From Nocardioides donggukensis (lineage in GTDB: Bacteria; Actinomycetota; Actinomycetes; Propionibacteriales; Nocardioidaceae): a stretch of DNA of 64,000 bases. The stretch's first letter is position 1. The number at the start of each line of letters is the position of its first letter. Under the pieces are notes generated by a model. The model saw only the letters and a program-made list of their open reading frames with translations, was not told the DNA's origin and searched no databases. Where the stretch lies: the NCBI RefSeq assembly GCF_014842875.1, contig NZ_JACYXZ010000002.1, forward strand, positions 186,001 through 250,000, in the 5' to 3' direction. Both the position numbers and the translations under genes were made by a program. Below, one piece after another: positions 18,161 through 25,757 of this stretch.

Positions 18161-18961
18161 ATGGTCGCTGTGCTCGAGTTCGCCGACGTCACCGTCAGGC
18201 GCGGCGGGGCGACCCTGCTGGACTCGGTCGACTGGACGGTCGAGGAGGACGAGCGGTGGGTGGTGCTGGGTCCGAACGGGGCCGGCAAGACCACGCTCCT
18301 GCAGGTCGCCTCGGCCCAGATCCACCCGACCGAGGGGATCGCCGGACTGCTCGACGAGGTGCTCGGCGCGGTCGACGTCTTCGACCTGCGCCCCCGGATC
18401 GGGCTCACCAGCGCGGCGGTGGCGGAGCGGATCCCCCGCGACGAGCGGGTCCGCGACGTCGTCGTCTCCGCGTCGTACGGCGTGGTCGGGCGCTGGCGCG
18501 AGGCCTACGACGAGCTCGACCACGGGCGGGCCGAGGCACTGCTGAGCGAGATCGGCGTCGGCCGGCTCGCCGACCGGACCTTCGGGACGTTGAGCGAGGG
18601 CGAGCGGAAGCGGGTCCAGATCGCCCGGGCACTCATGACCGACCCCGAGCTGCTGCTGCTCGACGAGCCCGCGGCCGGCCTGGACCTCGGCGGCCGGGAG
18701 GACCTGGTGGCCACGCTGACCGTGCTGGCCGCCGACCCCGACTCGCCGGCGACCGTGCTGGTCTCGCACCACGTGGAGGAGATCCCGCCGGGTTTCACCC
18801 ACGCCCTGCTGCTGCGGGAGGGAGCCGTGGTGGCCGCCGGACCGCTCGAGGAGGTCGTCACCGAGTCGGCCCTGGGCGAGACGTTCGGCATGTCGCTCCA
18901 GGTGAGCCACGACCGGGGCCGGTGGACCGCCAGACGGCGCGTCGGGCGACACAGCAACTGA
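18161..18961 (+). CDS. Solitary ABC transporter ATP-binding protein
   Basis: A 266-aa ATPase with Walker A GPNGAGKTT near residue 37, the degenerate signature LSEGERKRVQIARAL, Walker B LLLLDEPAAGLD and a switch His in VSHHVEEIPPG. No permease is adjacent. It resembles the ModF/YlmA group of stand-alone ABC ATPases (SEGE instead of SGGQ). Role and partner are unknown. Confidence 0.88.
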   Translation: MVAVLEFADVTVRRGGATLLDSVDWTVEEDERWVVLGPNGAGKTTLLQVASAQIHPTEGIAGLLDEVLGAVDVFDLRPRIGLTSAAVAERIPRDERVRDVVVSASYGVVGRWREAYDELDHGRAEALLSEIGVGRLADRTFGTLSEGERKRVQIARALMTDPELLLLDEPAAGLDLGGREDLVATLTVLAADPDSPATVLVSHHVEEIPPGFTHALLLREGAVVAAGPLEEVVTESALGETFGMSLQVSHDRGRWTARRRVGRHSN

Positions 18962-18985
18962 CCACGCGGAGGACCACCGGGGGGC

Positions 18986-18991
18986 TAGGGT
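18986..18991 (+). promoter_or_regulatory. -10 box for the NfeD-stomatin operon
   Basis: TAGGGT ends 7 nt before the ATG at 18999. Confidence 0.45.
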
Positions 18992-18998
18992 TCTGGGT

Positions 18999-19469
18999 AT
19001 GGATCCGGTGGAGTGGCTGCGCGAGCACGCCTGGGAGACCTGGCTCGCCCTCAGCATCGGACTCGGCGTCGCGGAGATGTTCAGCCTCGACTTCGTGCTG
19101 CTGATGCTGGCCGCGGGTGCGGCCGTCGGCATGGTCGCGGCGCTGCTCGGCGCCCCGGTGGTGCTGCAGGTGATCCTCGCGTCGGCGGCGGCCGTGGGCG
19201 CGCTCGCCGTCGTCCGGCCCTCGGTGGTGCGGCGGATGCACCACGGTCCCGAGCTCCAGGTCGGCCACGACAAGCTCGTGGGCAAGCAGGGGCTGGTCAC
19301 CGAGCGGATCACCCAGCAGGAGCCGGGTCGGATCAAGCTGTCCGGCGAGGTGTGGACCGCCCAGCCCTACGACGACACGGTGGTGATCGAGCCGGGCGAG
19401 ACCGTCGATGTCCTGCAGATCCGCGGCGCCACCGCCATCGTGCACCCGGTCCCGCGCCTGGATCCCTGA
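18999..19469 (+). CDS. NfeD-like membrane protein
   Basis: A 156-aa protein with two or three hydrophobic segments (about 14-66) and a C-terminal OB-fold domain carrying GKQGLVTERI and GEVWTAQ, typical of short NfeD proteins. NfeD proteins pair with SPFH/stomatin proteins in membrane microdomains, and the stomatin gene follows 40 nt later. The likely role is membrane-domain organisation or quality control. Confidence 0.88.
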   Translation: MDPVEWLREHAWETWLALSIGLGVAEMFSLDFVLLMLAAGAAVGMVAALLGAPVVLQVILASAAAVGALAVVRPSVVRRMHHGPELQVGHDKLVGKQGLVTERITQQEPGRIKLSGEVWTAQPYDDTVVIEPGETVDVLQIRGATAIVHPVPRLDP

Positions 19470-19509
19470 CGCACGTCAACGCAGAAGACAACGAAGAGAG
19501 GCAGTGCAC

Positions 19510-20628
19510 ATGCCCGCAGTACTCGTCCTGCTGGTCCTGCTGGTCCTGGCAGTGGTGGTGATCCTGGCCAAGACGGTCCGGATCATCCCGCAGGCCCGGG
19601 CCGGGATCGTGGAGAGGTTCGGCAAGTACAAGGAGAGCCTGCCCGCCGGGCTCAACATCCTGGTGCCGTTCATCGACAAGGTCCGCTACCTCATCGACCT
19701 GCGCGAGCAGGTCGTCTCCTTCCCGCCGCAGCCGGTGATCACCGAGGACAATCTGGTCGTCTCGATCGACACCGTCATCTACTTCCAGGTCACCGACCCG
19801 GTCGCCGCGACGTACGAGATCGCGAACTACATCCAGGCCGTCGAGCAGCTCACCATGACCACGCTGCGCAACATCGTCGGCGGCATGGACCTCGAGGAGA
19901 CGCTGACCAGCCGCGACGAGATCAACAACCGGCTCCGCGGTGTCCTCGACGAGGCCACCGGCAAGTGGGGGATCAGGGTCAACCGGGTCGAGCTCAAGGG
20001 CATCGACCCGCCGCCGTCGATCAAGGACTCGATGGAGAAGCAGATGCGGGCCGACCGGGACAAGCGGGCCGCGATCCTCACCGCCGAGGGTGAGCGCCAG
20101 TCCGCGATCCTCACCGCCGAGGGCTCCAAGCAGTCCGCGATCCTGAACGCCGAGGGCGACCGGGAGTCGCAGATCCTGCGCGCCCAGGCGGACCGGGAGG
20201 CGGCGATCCTGCGTGCGCAGGGTGAGGGCCAGGCCATCCAGACGGTGTTCCAGGCCATCCACGACGGCCAGCCGGACCAGTCGCTGCTGGCCTACCAGTA
20301 CCTCCAGATGATGCCGAAGATCGCCGAGGGTGACGCCAACAAGGTGTGGATCGTGCCGTCGGAGATCGGCCGGGCGCTCGAGGGCCTCGGCTCGACGATG
20401 AACGACCTCAAGGGGATCCCCCAGGAGGTGGACGGACCGCGGGTGCGGGTCGACATGGGACCCACCGACGTGCCGACCGAGGCCGAGCGCGACGCCGGCC
20501 TCAAGGCCACCCACGCCGCCGTCGAGGAGGCGATCGCCGAGGCCCGCAAGTCCTCGACGACCTCGCCGGACAAGGCAGCCAAGGCGGACCGGGCCGAGCC
20601 GCCGGCGCAGGAGCCGCCCGCCCAGTGA
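19510..20628 (+). CDS. SPFH/Band 7 (stomatin-like) protein
   Basis: A 372-aa protein: an N-terminal membrane helix (about 3-21), the SPFH domain beginning VRIIPQARAGIVERFGKYK, then a long coiled-coil with repeated AAIL-TAEGERQSAIL-type units (about 175-250). The C-terminus is charged and disordered. These proteins form large membrane-associated rings. It is in one operon with NfeD upstream, and its stop overlaps the GTG of the TauE-like gene by 4 nt. Confidence 0.93.
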   Translation: MPAVLVLLVLLVLAVVVILAKTVRIIPQARAGIVERFGKYKESLPAGLNILVPFIDKVRYLIDLREQVVSFPPQPVITEDNLVVSIDTVIYFQVTDPVAATYEIANYIQAVEQLTMTTLRNIVGGMDLEETLTSRDEINNRLRGVLDEATGKWGIRVNRVELKGIDPPPSIKDSMEKQMRADRDKRAAILTAEGERQSAILTAEGSKQSAILNAEGDRESQILRAQADREAAILRAQGEGQAIQTVFQAIHDGQPDQSLLAYQYLQMMPKIAEGDANKVWIVPSEIGRALEGLGSTMNDLKGIPQEVDGPRVRVDMGPTDVPTEAERDAGLKATHAAVEEAIAEARKSSTTSPDKAAKADRAEPPAQEPPAQ

Positions 20629-21389
20629 CCGGGCTCGAGGTCGCCGCGGTCCTGCTCGCGGGGCTCGCGGCCGGCACCATCAACACCGTGGTGGGGTCGG
20701 GAACGCTGATCACGTTCCCGACCCTGCTCGCGTTCGGGGTGCCGCCGGTGACCGCGAACGTCTCCAACTCGATCGGGCTGGTGCCCGGCTCGGTCTCCGG
20801 CGCCGTCGGCTACCGCCGCGAGCTGGCCGGCCAGCGGGCCCGGGTGGTCCGGCTCGCGCTCGCCTCGCTGCTCGGGGGAGCGGTCGGGGCGGTCCTGCTG
20901 CTGGTGCTGCCCGCCGCGGCGTTCGAGGCGATCGTGCCCGTGCTGATCCTGCTCGGCGTGGTCCTGGTGGTGGCGCAGCCGAGGCTCTCCGCCTGGGTGG
21001 CCCGCCGGCACGAGGCGGTCGGCGGGATGTCGGCGCACGGCGCCTGGTGGGTGTGGCCGCTGGTCCTGCTCACCGGCGTGTACGGCGGCTACTTCGGCGC
21101 CGCGCAGGGGGTGCTGCTGATGGCCGTCCTGGGCATCGGGGTCCAGGAGTCGCTGCAGCGGCTGAACGGGGTCAAGAACGTGCTGGCCGCGGTGGTGAAC
21201 GCGGTGTCGGGGGTGATCTTCGCGCTCGTGGCCGACGTGGACTGGTCGATCGTCGGCCTGCTGGCCGTGGGCTCGGTGGTCGGGGGTCAGCTGGGAGCGC
21301 GGTACGGTCGCCGGCTCCCGCCCACCGCGCTGCGGGCGCTGATCGTGGTCGTGGGGGTCGTGGCGCTAGTGGTGCTGGTCCTCGGCTGA
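20625..21389 (+). CDS. TauE/SafE-family (TSUP) membrane transporter
   Basis: A 254-aa protein with about seven to eight membrane helices and the two TSUP half-motifs, AGTINTVVGSGTLITFP at the N-terminus and GVYGGYFGAAQGVLLM in the middle. The family exports sulfite, sulfoacetate or related sulfur compounds, but the substrate here is unknown. The GTG at 20625 overlaps the stop of the stomatin gene, indicating coupling. Confidence 0.9.
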   Translation: MTGLEVAAVLLAGLAAGTINTVVGSGTLITFPTLLAFGVPPVTANVSNSIGLVPGSVSGAVGYRRELAGQRARVVRLALASLLGGAVGAVLLLVLPAAAFEAIVPVLILLGVVLVVAQPRLSAWVARRHEAVGGMSAHGAWWVWPLVLLTGVYGGYFGAAQGVLLMAVLGIGVQESLQRLNGVKNVLAAVVNAVSGVIFALVADVDWSIVGLLAVGSVVGGQLGARYGRRLPPTALRALIVVVGVVALVVLVLG

Positions 21390-21411
21390 CCGCGCTCCAC
21401 GCCCCGGGGTC

Positions 21412-21427
21412 GTCAACCTGGGTTGAC
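21412..21427 (+). promoter_or_regulatory. Palindromic operator 1 and -35 element of the HTH/Clp-N operon
   Basis: GTCAACCTGGGTTGAC is a perfect inverted repeat (7-bp arms, 2-bp centre). It overlaps a consensus -35 TTGACA at 21423-21428. A second copy of the core TCAACC-N2-GGTTGA lies 28 bp downstream. The likely ligand is the small HTH protein encoded next, giving autorepression. Confidence 0.7.
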
Positions 21428-21440
21428 AGATCGACATCGA

Positions 21441-21454
21441 TCAACCATGGTTGA
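21441..21454 (+). promoter_or_regulatory. Palindromic operator 2 overlapping the -10 box
   Basis: TCAACCATGGTTGA is a perfect palindrome. Within it CATGGT (21446-21451) is placed 17 bp after TTGACA and 7 nt before the ATG at 21459, so it can serve as the -10 box of a leaderless transcript. Confidence 0.65.
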
Positions 21455-21458
21455 CGGC

Positions 21459-21671
21459 ATGGACCAGGACCTGGCGTCGGAGGACCCGGAGACGGCACTG
21501 GCCGCCGTCCTGGCCCTGCGCCGTCAGGCCACCCTGCTGGAGCGTCGCGCGGTCGGTCAGGCCCTGGGCCAGGGCTGGACCTGGGCGCAGGTCGGCCAGG
21601 CGCTGGGGATCTCGGCCCAGGCGGCGCACAAGAAGTTCGCCCGGGACCTGCGCGGACGACCGAGCGGGTAG
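21459..21671 (+). CDS. Small helix-turn-helix protein, probable autorepressor
   Basis: A 70-aa protein consisting of a Glu/Ala-rich helix and a helix-turn-helix, GWTWAQVGQALGISAQAAHK, at about 38-57. I infer a DNA-binding regulator of its own operon from the two TCAACC-N2-GGTTGA palindromes that cover its promoter. ATG at 21459 is preferred because it fits a leaderless start; 21447 (ATG) and 21423 (TTG) are in frame but lie inside the operators. A Clp N-domain gene follows 18 nt later. Confidence 0.75.
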   Translation: MDQDLASEDPETALAAVLALRRQATLLERRAVGQALGQGWTWAQVGQALGISAQAAHKKFARDLRGRPSG

Positions 21672-21689
21672 GAAGCACGAGGAGGGATC

Positions 21690-22181
21690 ATGTTCCTGCG
21701 CACGAGGGAGGAGCTGAGGACGGTCAAGCGGCTGCTCACCCAGGCCGAGGACGAGGCGCGGGCGATGGGCGACGACCTCCCCGGTCCGGAGCACCTGGTG
21801 CTGGCCGCGTTGGCCCTGCCGGACCGGACCGCGGTCGAGGCCCTCATCGCCGTCGGCGTCGACGAGGACGCCCTGCGGGTGGCTCTCAGCACCGCCCAGG
21901 AGCACGCCCTGCTCTCGGTCGGCGCGCAGCCGTTCGAGCTGCCGGAGGCCGACCTGGCGCCCGGCACCGGGCCGTACCGGTCGACGCCGCAGGCGCAGCG
22001 GACCTTCCGGACCGCGGCCGCCCTGGCCAAGGCGGAGCGCCCGCACCGGCTGCGCGGCGCCCACGTGGTGGCCGCCGCCGCCGACGAGTCCGAGCACGGC
22101 ACCTGGGCCCGGGCGCTGTGGCTCCTGCGGGTCCCACCGGCCGATCTGCGCGCGGCCGCGCTCGAGGCGGTGCGGCACTGA
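21690..22181 (+). CDS. Clp N-domain protein without an ATPase domain
   Basis: A 163-aa protein made of two Clp N-terminal (R) repeats, about residues 4-70 and 90-155, as found at the front of ClpC/ClpB. No AAA+ module follows. Such proteins may act as adaptors or decoys for the Clp chaperone-protease, though that is inference. GGAGG lies 7 nt before the ATG. Its stop overlaps the next start (TGATG). Confidence 0.82.
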   Translation: MFLRTREELRTVKRLLTQAEDEARAMGDDLPGPEHLVLAALALPDRTAVEALIAVGVDEDALRVALSTAQEHALLSVGAQPFELPEADLAPGTGPYRSTPQAQRTFRTAAALAKAERPHRLRGAHVVAAAADESEHGTWARALWLLRVPPADLRAAALEAVRH

Positions 22182-22579
22182 TGCGCTTCAGCGAGTACGA
22201 GATGACCACGGCCCTCACCGCTGCCGTCAAGGAGGTCCTCGGGACCCAGCGCCGGGACGTGCGCAAGGGCCGGGCGGACATCGAGCAGGTGTGGCGCGAC
22301 ATGGACCGCTTCAAGCGCTACCAGGTGCTCGAGGCCGTGGGCAGCCAGGTCCTGCCCGTCCTGGTCGCCCTGCCCGACGTCGAGGTCGCGGCGGGGCAGA
22401 GCCCGGCCTTCACCGACGACCAGATCCGCTCGGCCGTCGAGGAGGGTCTCGACGAGGACGGTGGCCGGATCCGTCGCCGGGCCGCCGTGGCCGCCAGGGT
22501 CGCCCTCGTGCGGCTCACCCTGCGGCACCTGCCGCCGCGCACCGGGGCGGACGCGTCCGGTCCCCTCGACTCGCCCTGA
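22181..22579 (+). CDS. Unrecognised helical protein, third gene of the HTH/Clp-N operon
   Basis: A 132-aa, highly charged, mainly helical soluble protein starting MRFSEYEMTTALTAA. There are no Cys or membrane segments. I do not recognise a family. Its start overlaps the Clp-N stop by one base, so it is probably co-translated and functionally linked. The C-terminal 20 residues are Pro/Gly-rich. Confidence 0.7.
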   Translation: MRFSEYEMTTALTAAVKEVLGTQRRDVRKGRADIEQVWRDMDRFKRYQVLEAVGSQVLPVLVALPDVEVAAGQSPAFTDDQIRSAVEEGLDEDGGRIRRRAAVAARVALVRLTLRHLPPRTGADASGPLDSP

Positions 22580-22591
22580 CCCGTTCGACCC

Positions 22592-22945
22592 TCAGCGGGG
22601 CAGCAGGTCGCCGCGGCGCTCGACCAGCGCGGCGGGCGCGGTCAGCCGCCAGGCCTCGAAGGCGAGCTCGGCCAGCTCGTCGCGCTCCACCCCGGCCAGC
22701 CGGACCACCACCCAGCCGAAGCCACCGGCGGTGAACTGGACCTCGAAGGTCTCCGGACGCTCGGCGACGAGCGCGAGCTGCTCGGCCAGGGTCTGCTTGA
22801 GGCCGACGGTGCGGGTCGGCTCCCAGAGGTAGCCGAACGTCCGCGGCCCGACCGAGATCCGCCAGTAGCGGTCATGGTCGGTGCGACCGACCTCCGGGAG
22901 CTGGTCGACCAGCTCGAGGAAGTCCCCGATGCCGCACCCGGTCAC
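22592..22945 (-). CDS. MmcQ/YjbR-family protein
   Basis: A 117-aa protein with the YjbR/CyaY-like fold, for example the segment GGFGWVVVRLAGVERDELAEL. Members are small DNA-binding-like or uncharacterised proteins. The GTG at 22945 overlaps the stop of the RDD gene by 4 nt, which fixes the start. It is convergent with the 132-aa gene 12 nt away. Confidence 0.8.
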   Translation of the reverse strand: MTGCGIGDFLELVDQLPEVGRTDHDRYWRISVGPRTFGYLWEPTRTVGLKQTLAEQLALVAERPETFEVQFTAGGFGWVVVRLAGVERDELAELAFEAWRLTAPAALVERRGDLLPR

Positions 22946-23484
22946 CGGACCCTGAGCACCCTGGTCTCGCCGAACTGGTCGTGCCACCCGCGGCGGGCGA
23001 CCGTGTCGGTCCTGATGCCGAAGGCGATCAGCAGGACCGCCCCGAACTGGAGCAGGGCCGCGATGACCCCGCCGATCAACGGGATGATCCCGACCAGGCC
23101 GAAGGCCTGCCAGACGTTGCGACGCAGGGACTGCTCGAGCGTCGGGTGCTCGCCGGTGGGGCCCACCACCCGGAGACTGAGCAGCATCTTGCCGAAGGTC
23201 CGCCCCTGCCGTGACTCCATCACCGCGTAGTAGCCCAGGTAGAGCGCCGTGCTCAGCACCGAGGACACGGCCGCGGCCGTCGGCGAGGAGCCGCCGTAGA
23301 AGCCGGTGGCGCTCTCGTCCAGCAGCGCGCCGACCACGACCAGGCCGATGACCAGGCCGCCCACGACGGCGAGCAGCAGCGAGTCGACCAGGCGGGCGAG
23401 GAACCGCTCGAGCAGCCGACCCGGCTCGGTCGAGGCCGGTCCGGTCTGCTCGGGGCCCACGGGATAGGTCGGGTAGTCAGACAT
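22942..23484 (-). CDS. RDD-family membrane protein
   Basis: A 180-aa protein. After a polar N-terminus comes the RDD signature (RFLARLVDSLLLAVVGG), followed by about three membrane helices and a GKMLLSLRVVG motif. The function is uncertain; members are proposed transport or stress-related membrane proteins. The ATG at 23484 has a TAGGCT box 7 nt upstream. The YjbR-like gene follows in the same operon. Confidence 0.88.
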   Translation of the reverse strand: MSDYPTYPVGPEQTGPASTEPGRLLERFLARLVDSLLLAVVGGLVIGLVVVGALLDESATGFYGGSSPTAAAVSSVLSTALYLGYYAVMESRQGRTFGKMLLSLRVVGPTGEHPTLEQSLRRNVWQAFGLVGIIPLIGGVIAALLQFGAVLLIAFGIRTDTVARRGWHDQFGETRVLRVR

Positions 23485-23491
23485 GCCGAGG

Positions 23492-23497
23492 AGCCTA
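23492..23497 (-). promoter_or_regulatory. -10 box of the RDD operon
   Basis: Minus-strand TAGGCT, 7 nt before the ATG at 23484. It overlaps the stop codon region of the upstream hydrolase gene. Confidence 0.45.
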
Positions 23498-24448
23498 GCG
23501 ATCCTCGACGTACGCCGTCAGCCAGCGGGCCATCTCCGCATAGACCCGCTCCCTCACCTCCGGCAGCGACAGGACCAGGTCGTGCCGACCGTCCTCCACC
23601 GCGATGCTGGTGACGTGCCGACCGACCGAGGGGGCCCAGCGCCGGATCTGCTCCACGTCCAGCACCAGGTCGGCCCGGTGCACCTCCTCGCCCATCTCCA
23701 GGGGCTGTGCCGAGCGCGAGGACGAGAGCACCAGCGCCGGGCAGCCGACCTCGAGCCCACGGTGCAGGCGGGCGTGGCCGAGCCGGATCGCGCGCAGCCA
23801 CCCGGCGTGCACCGGCCACGACTCCACCGGCTTCCACAGCAGGTCGAAGTCGAACTCGCCCTCGTGGTCGCGGTGCAGGCTGCGCCCGTAGAGCCCGGTG
23901 ACCCGGCGCGGGATCTGCCGGCGCGGCCGGCGTACCCCCATCTGGTTCAGGATCGCGGTGCCGACCGTGCGCATCCACCAGGCGCCCTGCATGTCGAACC
24001 ACGGCGAGTTGAGGATCAGTCCCGCCGGCCGCACCTCCGGTCGCGAGTCCACCCACAGGGGGACGGTCAGCCCGCCGGTCGAGTGCGCGGTCAGGACGAC
24101 GTGCGGGTGGTCGTCGCGTCGGGAGATCCGGGCCCATGCCTGGTCCAGCTCGGGGTAGTACTCCCTCAGGTCGGCCACGTAGTTCGGCGTCTGGTGCGGC
24201 AGGAGCGAGCGGCCGTACTTGCGCAGGTCGAGCGCGTAGAAGTCGTACCCGCGCTCGTTCCACCACTCGGCGTACCCGGTGTGGAAGAAGTAGTCGGCGT
24301 AGCCGTGCAGGTGCAGCACCGCCCGGGTGGTCGGCTCGCCGGCCGGGCGGGCGACCAGCGTGGCGACCACCGGCCCTTCGTCGTCGTCCGGGAGGTGCAG
24401 CGTCTCGGCGGTGTAGCCCTCGCCGAGAACGTCGACGTCGGCGTCCAT
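23495..24448 (-). CDS. Alpha/beta hydrolase, monoacylglycerol-lipase-like
   Basis: A 317-aa hydrolase with oxyanion region HLHGYADYFFHTGYAEW, nucleophile elbow TAHSTGGL (Gly-x-Ser-x-Gly with Ala in the first position) and a probable His in EDGRHDLVLS near the C-terminus. It resembles serine aminopeptidase S33/lysophospholipase enzymes. No signal peptide. It is divergent from hypA, with 66 bp between the starts. Confidence 0.87.
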   Translation of the reverse strand: MDADVDVLGEGYTAETLHLPDDDEGPVVATLVARPAGEPTTRAVLHLHGYADYFFHTGYAEWWNERGYDFYALDLRKYGRSLLPHQTPNYVADLREYYPELDQAWARISRRDDHPHVVLTAHSTGGLTVPLWVDSRPEVRPAGLILNSPWFDMQGAWWMRTVGTAILNQMGVRRPRRQIPRRVTGLYGRSLHRDHEGEFDFDLLWKPVESWPVHAGWLRAIRLGHARLHRGLEVGCPALVLSSSRSAQPLEMGEEVHRADLVLDVEQIRRWAPSVGRHVTSIAVEDGRHDLVLSLPEVRERVYAEMARWLTAYVEDR

Positions 24449-24459
24449 GTGCCGGATCC

Positions 24460-24488
24460 TTGCAGATGCCCTGTGGCGGTCCTACCGT
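24460..24488 (+). promoter_or_regulatory. hypA promoter (sigma-70 type)
   Basis: TTGCAG (24460-24465), a 17-bp spacer and TACCGT (24483-24488) fit a housekeeping promoter. The predicted start is near 24495, leaving a leader of about 20 nt before the ATG at 24515. Confidence 0.5.
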
Positions 24489-24514
24489 GAACCGCACACG
24501 GGCGGGGTGCACTC

Positions 24515-24844
24515 ATGCATGAACTGGCGATCGCGGAGAGCGTGGTGTCCTCGGTGCTCGAACGCACCGGCGAGCAGCACGTGTGCGTCGTCCGACTCCG
24601 CGTCGGCCGACTGTCCGGGGTGGTGCCGGATGCGCTGCGGTTCTGCTTCGAGCTGGCCACCAGCGGCACCGCACTCGAGGGTGCCGCGCTCGAGATCGAG
24701 CACCCGGCCGGGCGGGCCAGGTGCCGCGCCTGCGAGCGGGAGTTCGAGCTGGCCGACGCGATCCTGCTGTGCGAGTGCGGCAGCGCGGACGTGACCGTCC
24801 TGTCCGGCCACGACCTCCGCGTGACCTCGGTGGAGGTGGCCTAG
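24515..24844 (+). CDS. hypA: Hydrogenase nickel incorporation protein HypA
   Basis: A 109-aa nickel chaperone. The N-terminal MHE supplies the Ni-binding His2. The zinc site has C70-x2-C73 and then C86-x-C88, so the second pair is C-x-C rather than the usual C-x2-C. HypA delivers nickel to the hydrogenase large subunit with HypB. It abuts hypB with no gap and opens the 14-kb hydrogenase cluster. Confidence 0.95.
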   Translation: MHELAIAESVVSSVLERTGEQHVCVVRLRVGRLSGVVPDALRFCFELATSGTALEGAALEIEHPAGRARCRACEREFELADAILLCECGSADVTVLSGHDLRVTSVEVA

Positions 24845-25618
24845 GTGTGCGCGACGTGCGGCTGTGGCGAGGGCGAGGTGCGGGTGACCGCGCCCGGTGA
24901 CCAACACCACGGCCACGGCCACGGCCACGGCCACGAACAGGAACACGACCACGACCACGACCATCCGCTCCGCACCCACACCCTCGAGCTCGAGGTCGCG
25001 GTCCTCGCCCGCAACGACGAGCTGGCCGCCCGGAACCGGGCCTGGCTGGCCGCGCGGGACGTCGTCGCGTTGAACCTCATGAGCTCGCCGGGGTCCGGCA
25101 AGACCACGCTCCTGGAGCGCACGATCGCCGCCTCCGACCGGCCGGTCGGGGTGATCGAGGGCGACCAGGAGACGCTCTTCGACGCCGAGCGGATCCGTGC
25201 CGCCGGCGCCCGCGCGATCCAGGTCAACACCGGTGCCGGCTGCCACCTCGACGCCGCGATGGTGCAGCGTGCGCTCACCGACCTGGCGCCCGAGCCGGGC
25301 AGCGTGCTCTTCGTCGAGAACGTCGGCAACCTGGTCTGCCCGGCCCTCTTCGACCTCGGCGAGCTGCGCAGGGTCGTGGTCATCTCGGTCACCGAGGGCG
25401 ACGACAAGCCGCTGAAGTACCCGCACATGTTCGCGGCAGCCGATCTCGTGGTCATCAACAAGACCGACCTGCTGCCGTACGTCGACTTCGACACCGCGCG
25501 GCTACGGGCCGACGCGCGCAGGATCAACCCCGATGTGGAGCTCCTGGAGCTCTCCGCCCGAACCGGCGACGGGTTCGCCGGCTGGCAGCAGTGGATAGCG
25601 GCACTGCTGCCCCAGTAG
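24845..25618 (+). CDS. hypB: Hydrogenase nickel incorporation GTPase HypB
   Basis: A 257-aa GTPase. The N-terminal MCATCGCGE is the high-affinity Ni site known from E. coli HypB. A His/Asp/Glu-rich metal store follows at about 21-40, then the P-loop SPGSGKTT (81-88), VIEGDQET and NKTDLLP. It couples GTP hydrolysis to nickel insertion. GTG start directly after the hypA stop. The next gene follows after 139 nt with its own promoter. Confidence 0.96.
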   Translation: MCATCGCGEGEVRVTAPGDQHHGHGHGHGHEQEHDHDHDHPLRTHTLELEVAVLARNDELAARNRAWLAARDVVALNLMSSPGSGKTTLLERTIAASDRPVGVIEGDQETLFDAERIRAAGARAIQVNTGAGCHLDAAMVQRALTDLAPEPGSVLFVENVGNLVCPALFDLGELRRVVVISVTEGDDKPLKYPHMFAAADLVVINKTDLLPYVDFDTARLRADARRINPDVELLELSARTGDGFAGWQQWIAALLPQ

Positions 25619-25623
25619 TCCGG

Positions 25624-25661
25624 TGTGACCCTTGACACACCCGGGGGCCGAGGACTAAATG
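25624..25661 (+). promoter_or_regulatory. Promoter of the hhyS-hypE operon with a Crp-like palindrome
   Basis: A consensus -35 TTGACA (25632-25637) is followed after 18 bp by TAAATG (25656-25661; a 17-bp spacing gives CTAAAT). TGTGA-N6-ACACA at 25624-25639 overlaps the -35 and differs by one base from a Crp/FNR-type half-site pair. Regulation by a Crp-like factor is inference. Confidence 0.5.
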
Positions 25662-25715
25662 GGGTGAGGAGTTGCGCAAGAGGGCCGCATCCAGTCCGGC
25701 CCCGGCAACAGGACG

Positions 25716-25740
25716 GGCCCCGGCCCGAGGCCCCGGCCCG
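25716..25740 (+). repeat. 12-nt GC direct repeat in the hhyS leader
   Basis: GGCCCCGGCCCG occurs at 25716-25727 and 25729-25740. Its self-complementary character would make the untranslated leader strongly folded before a weak ribosome site. Confidence 0.55.
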
Positions 25741-25757
25741 GAATACGGGGTGTCTCC

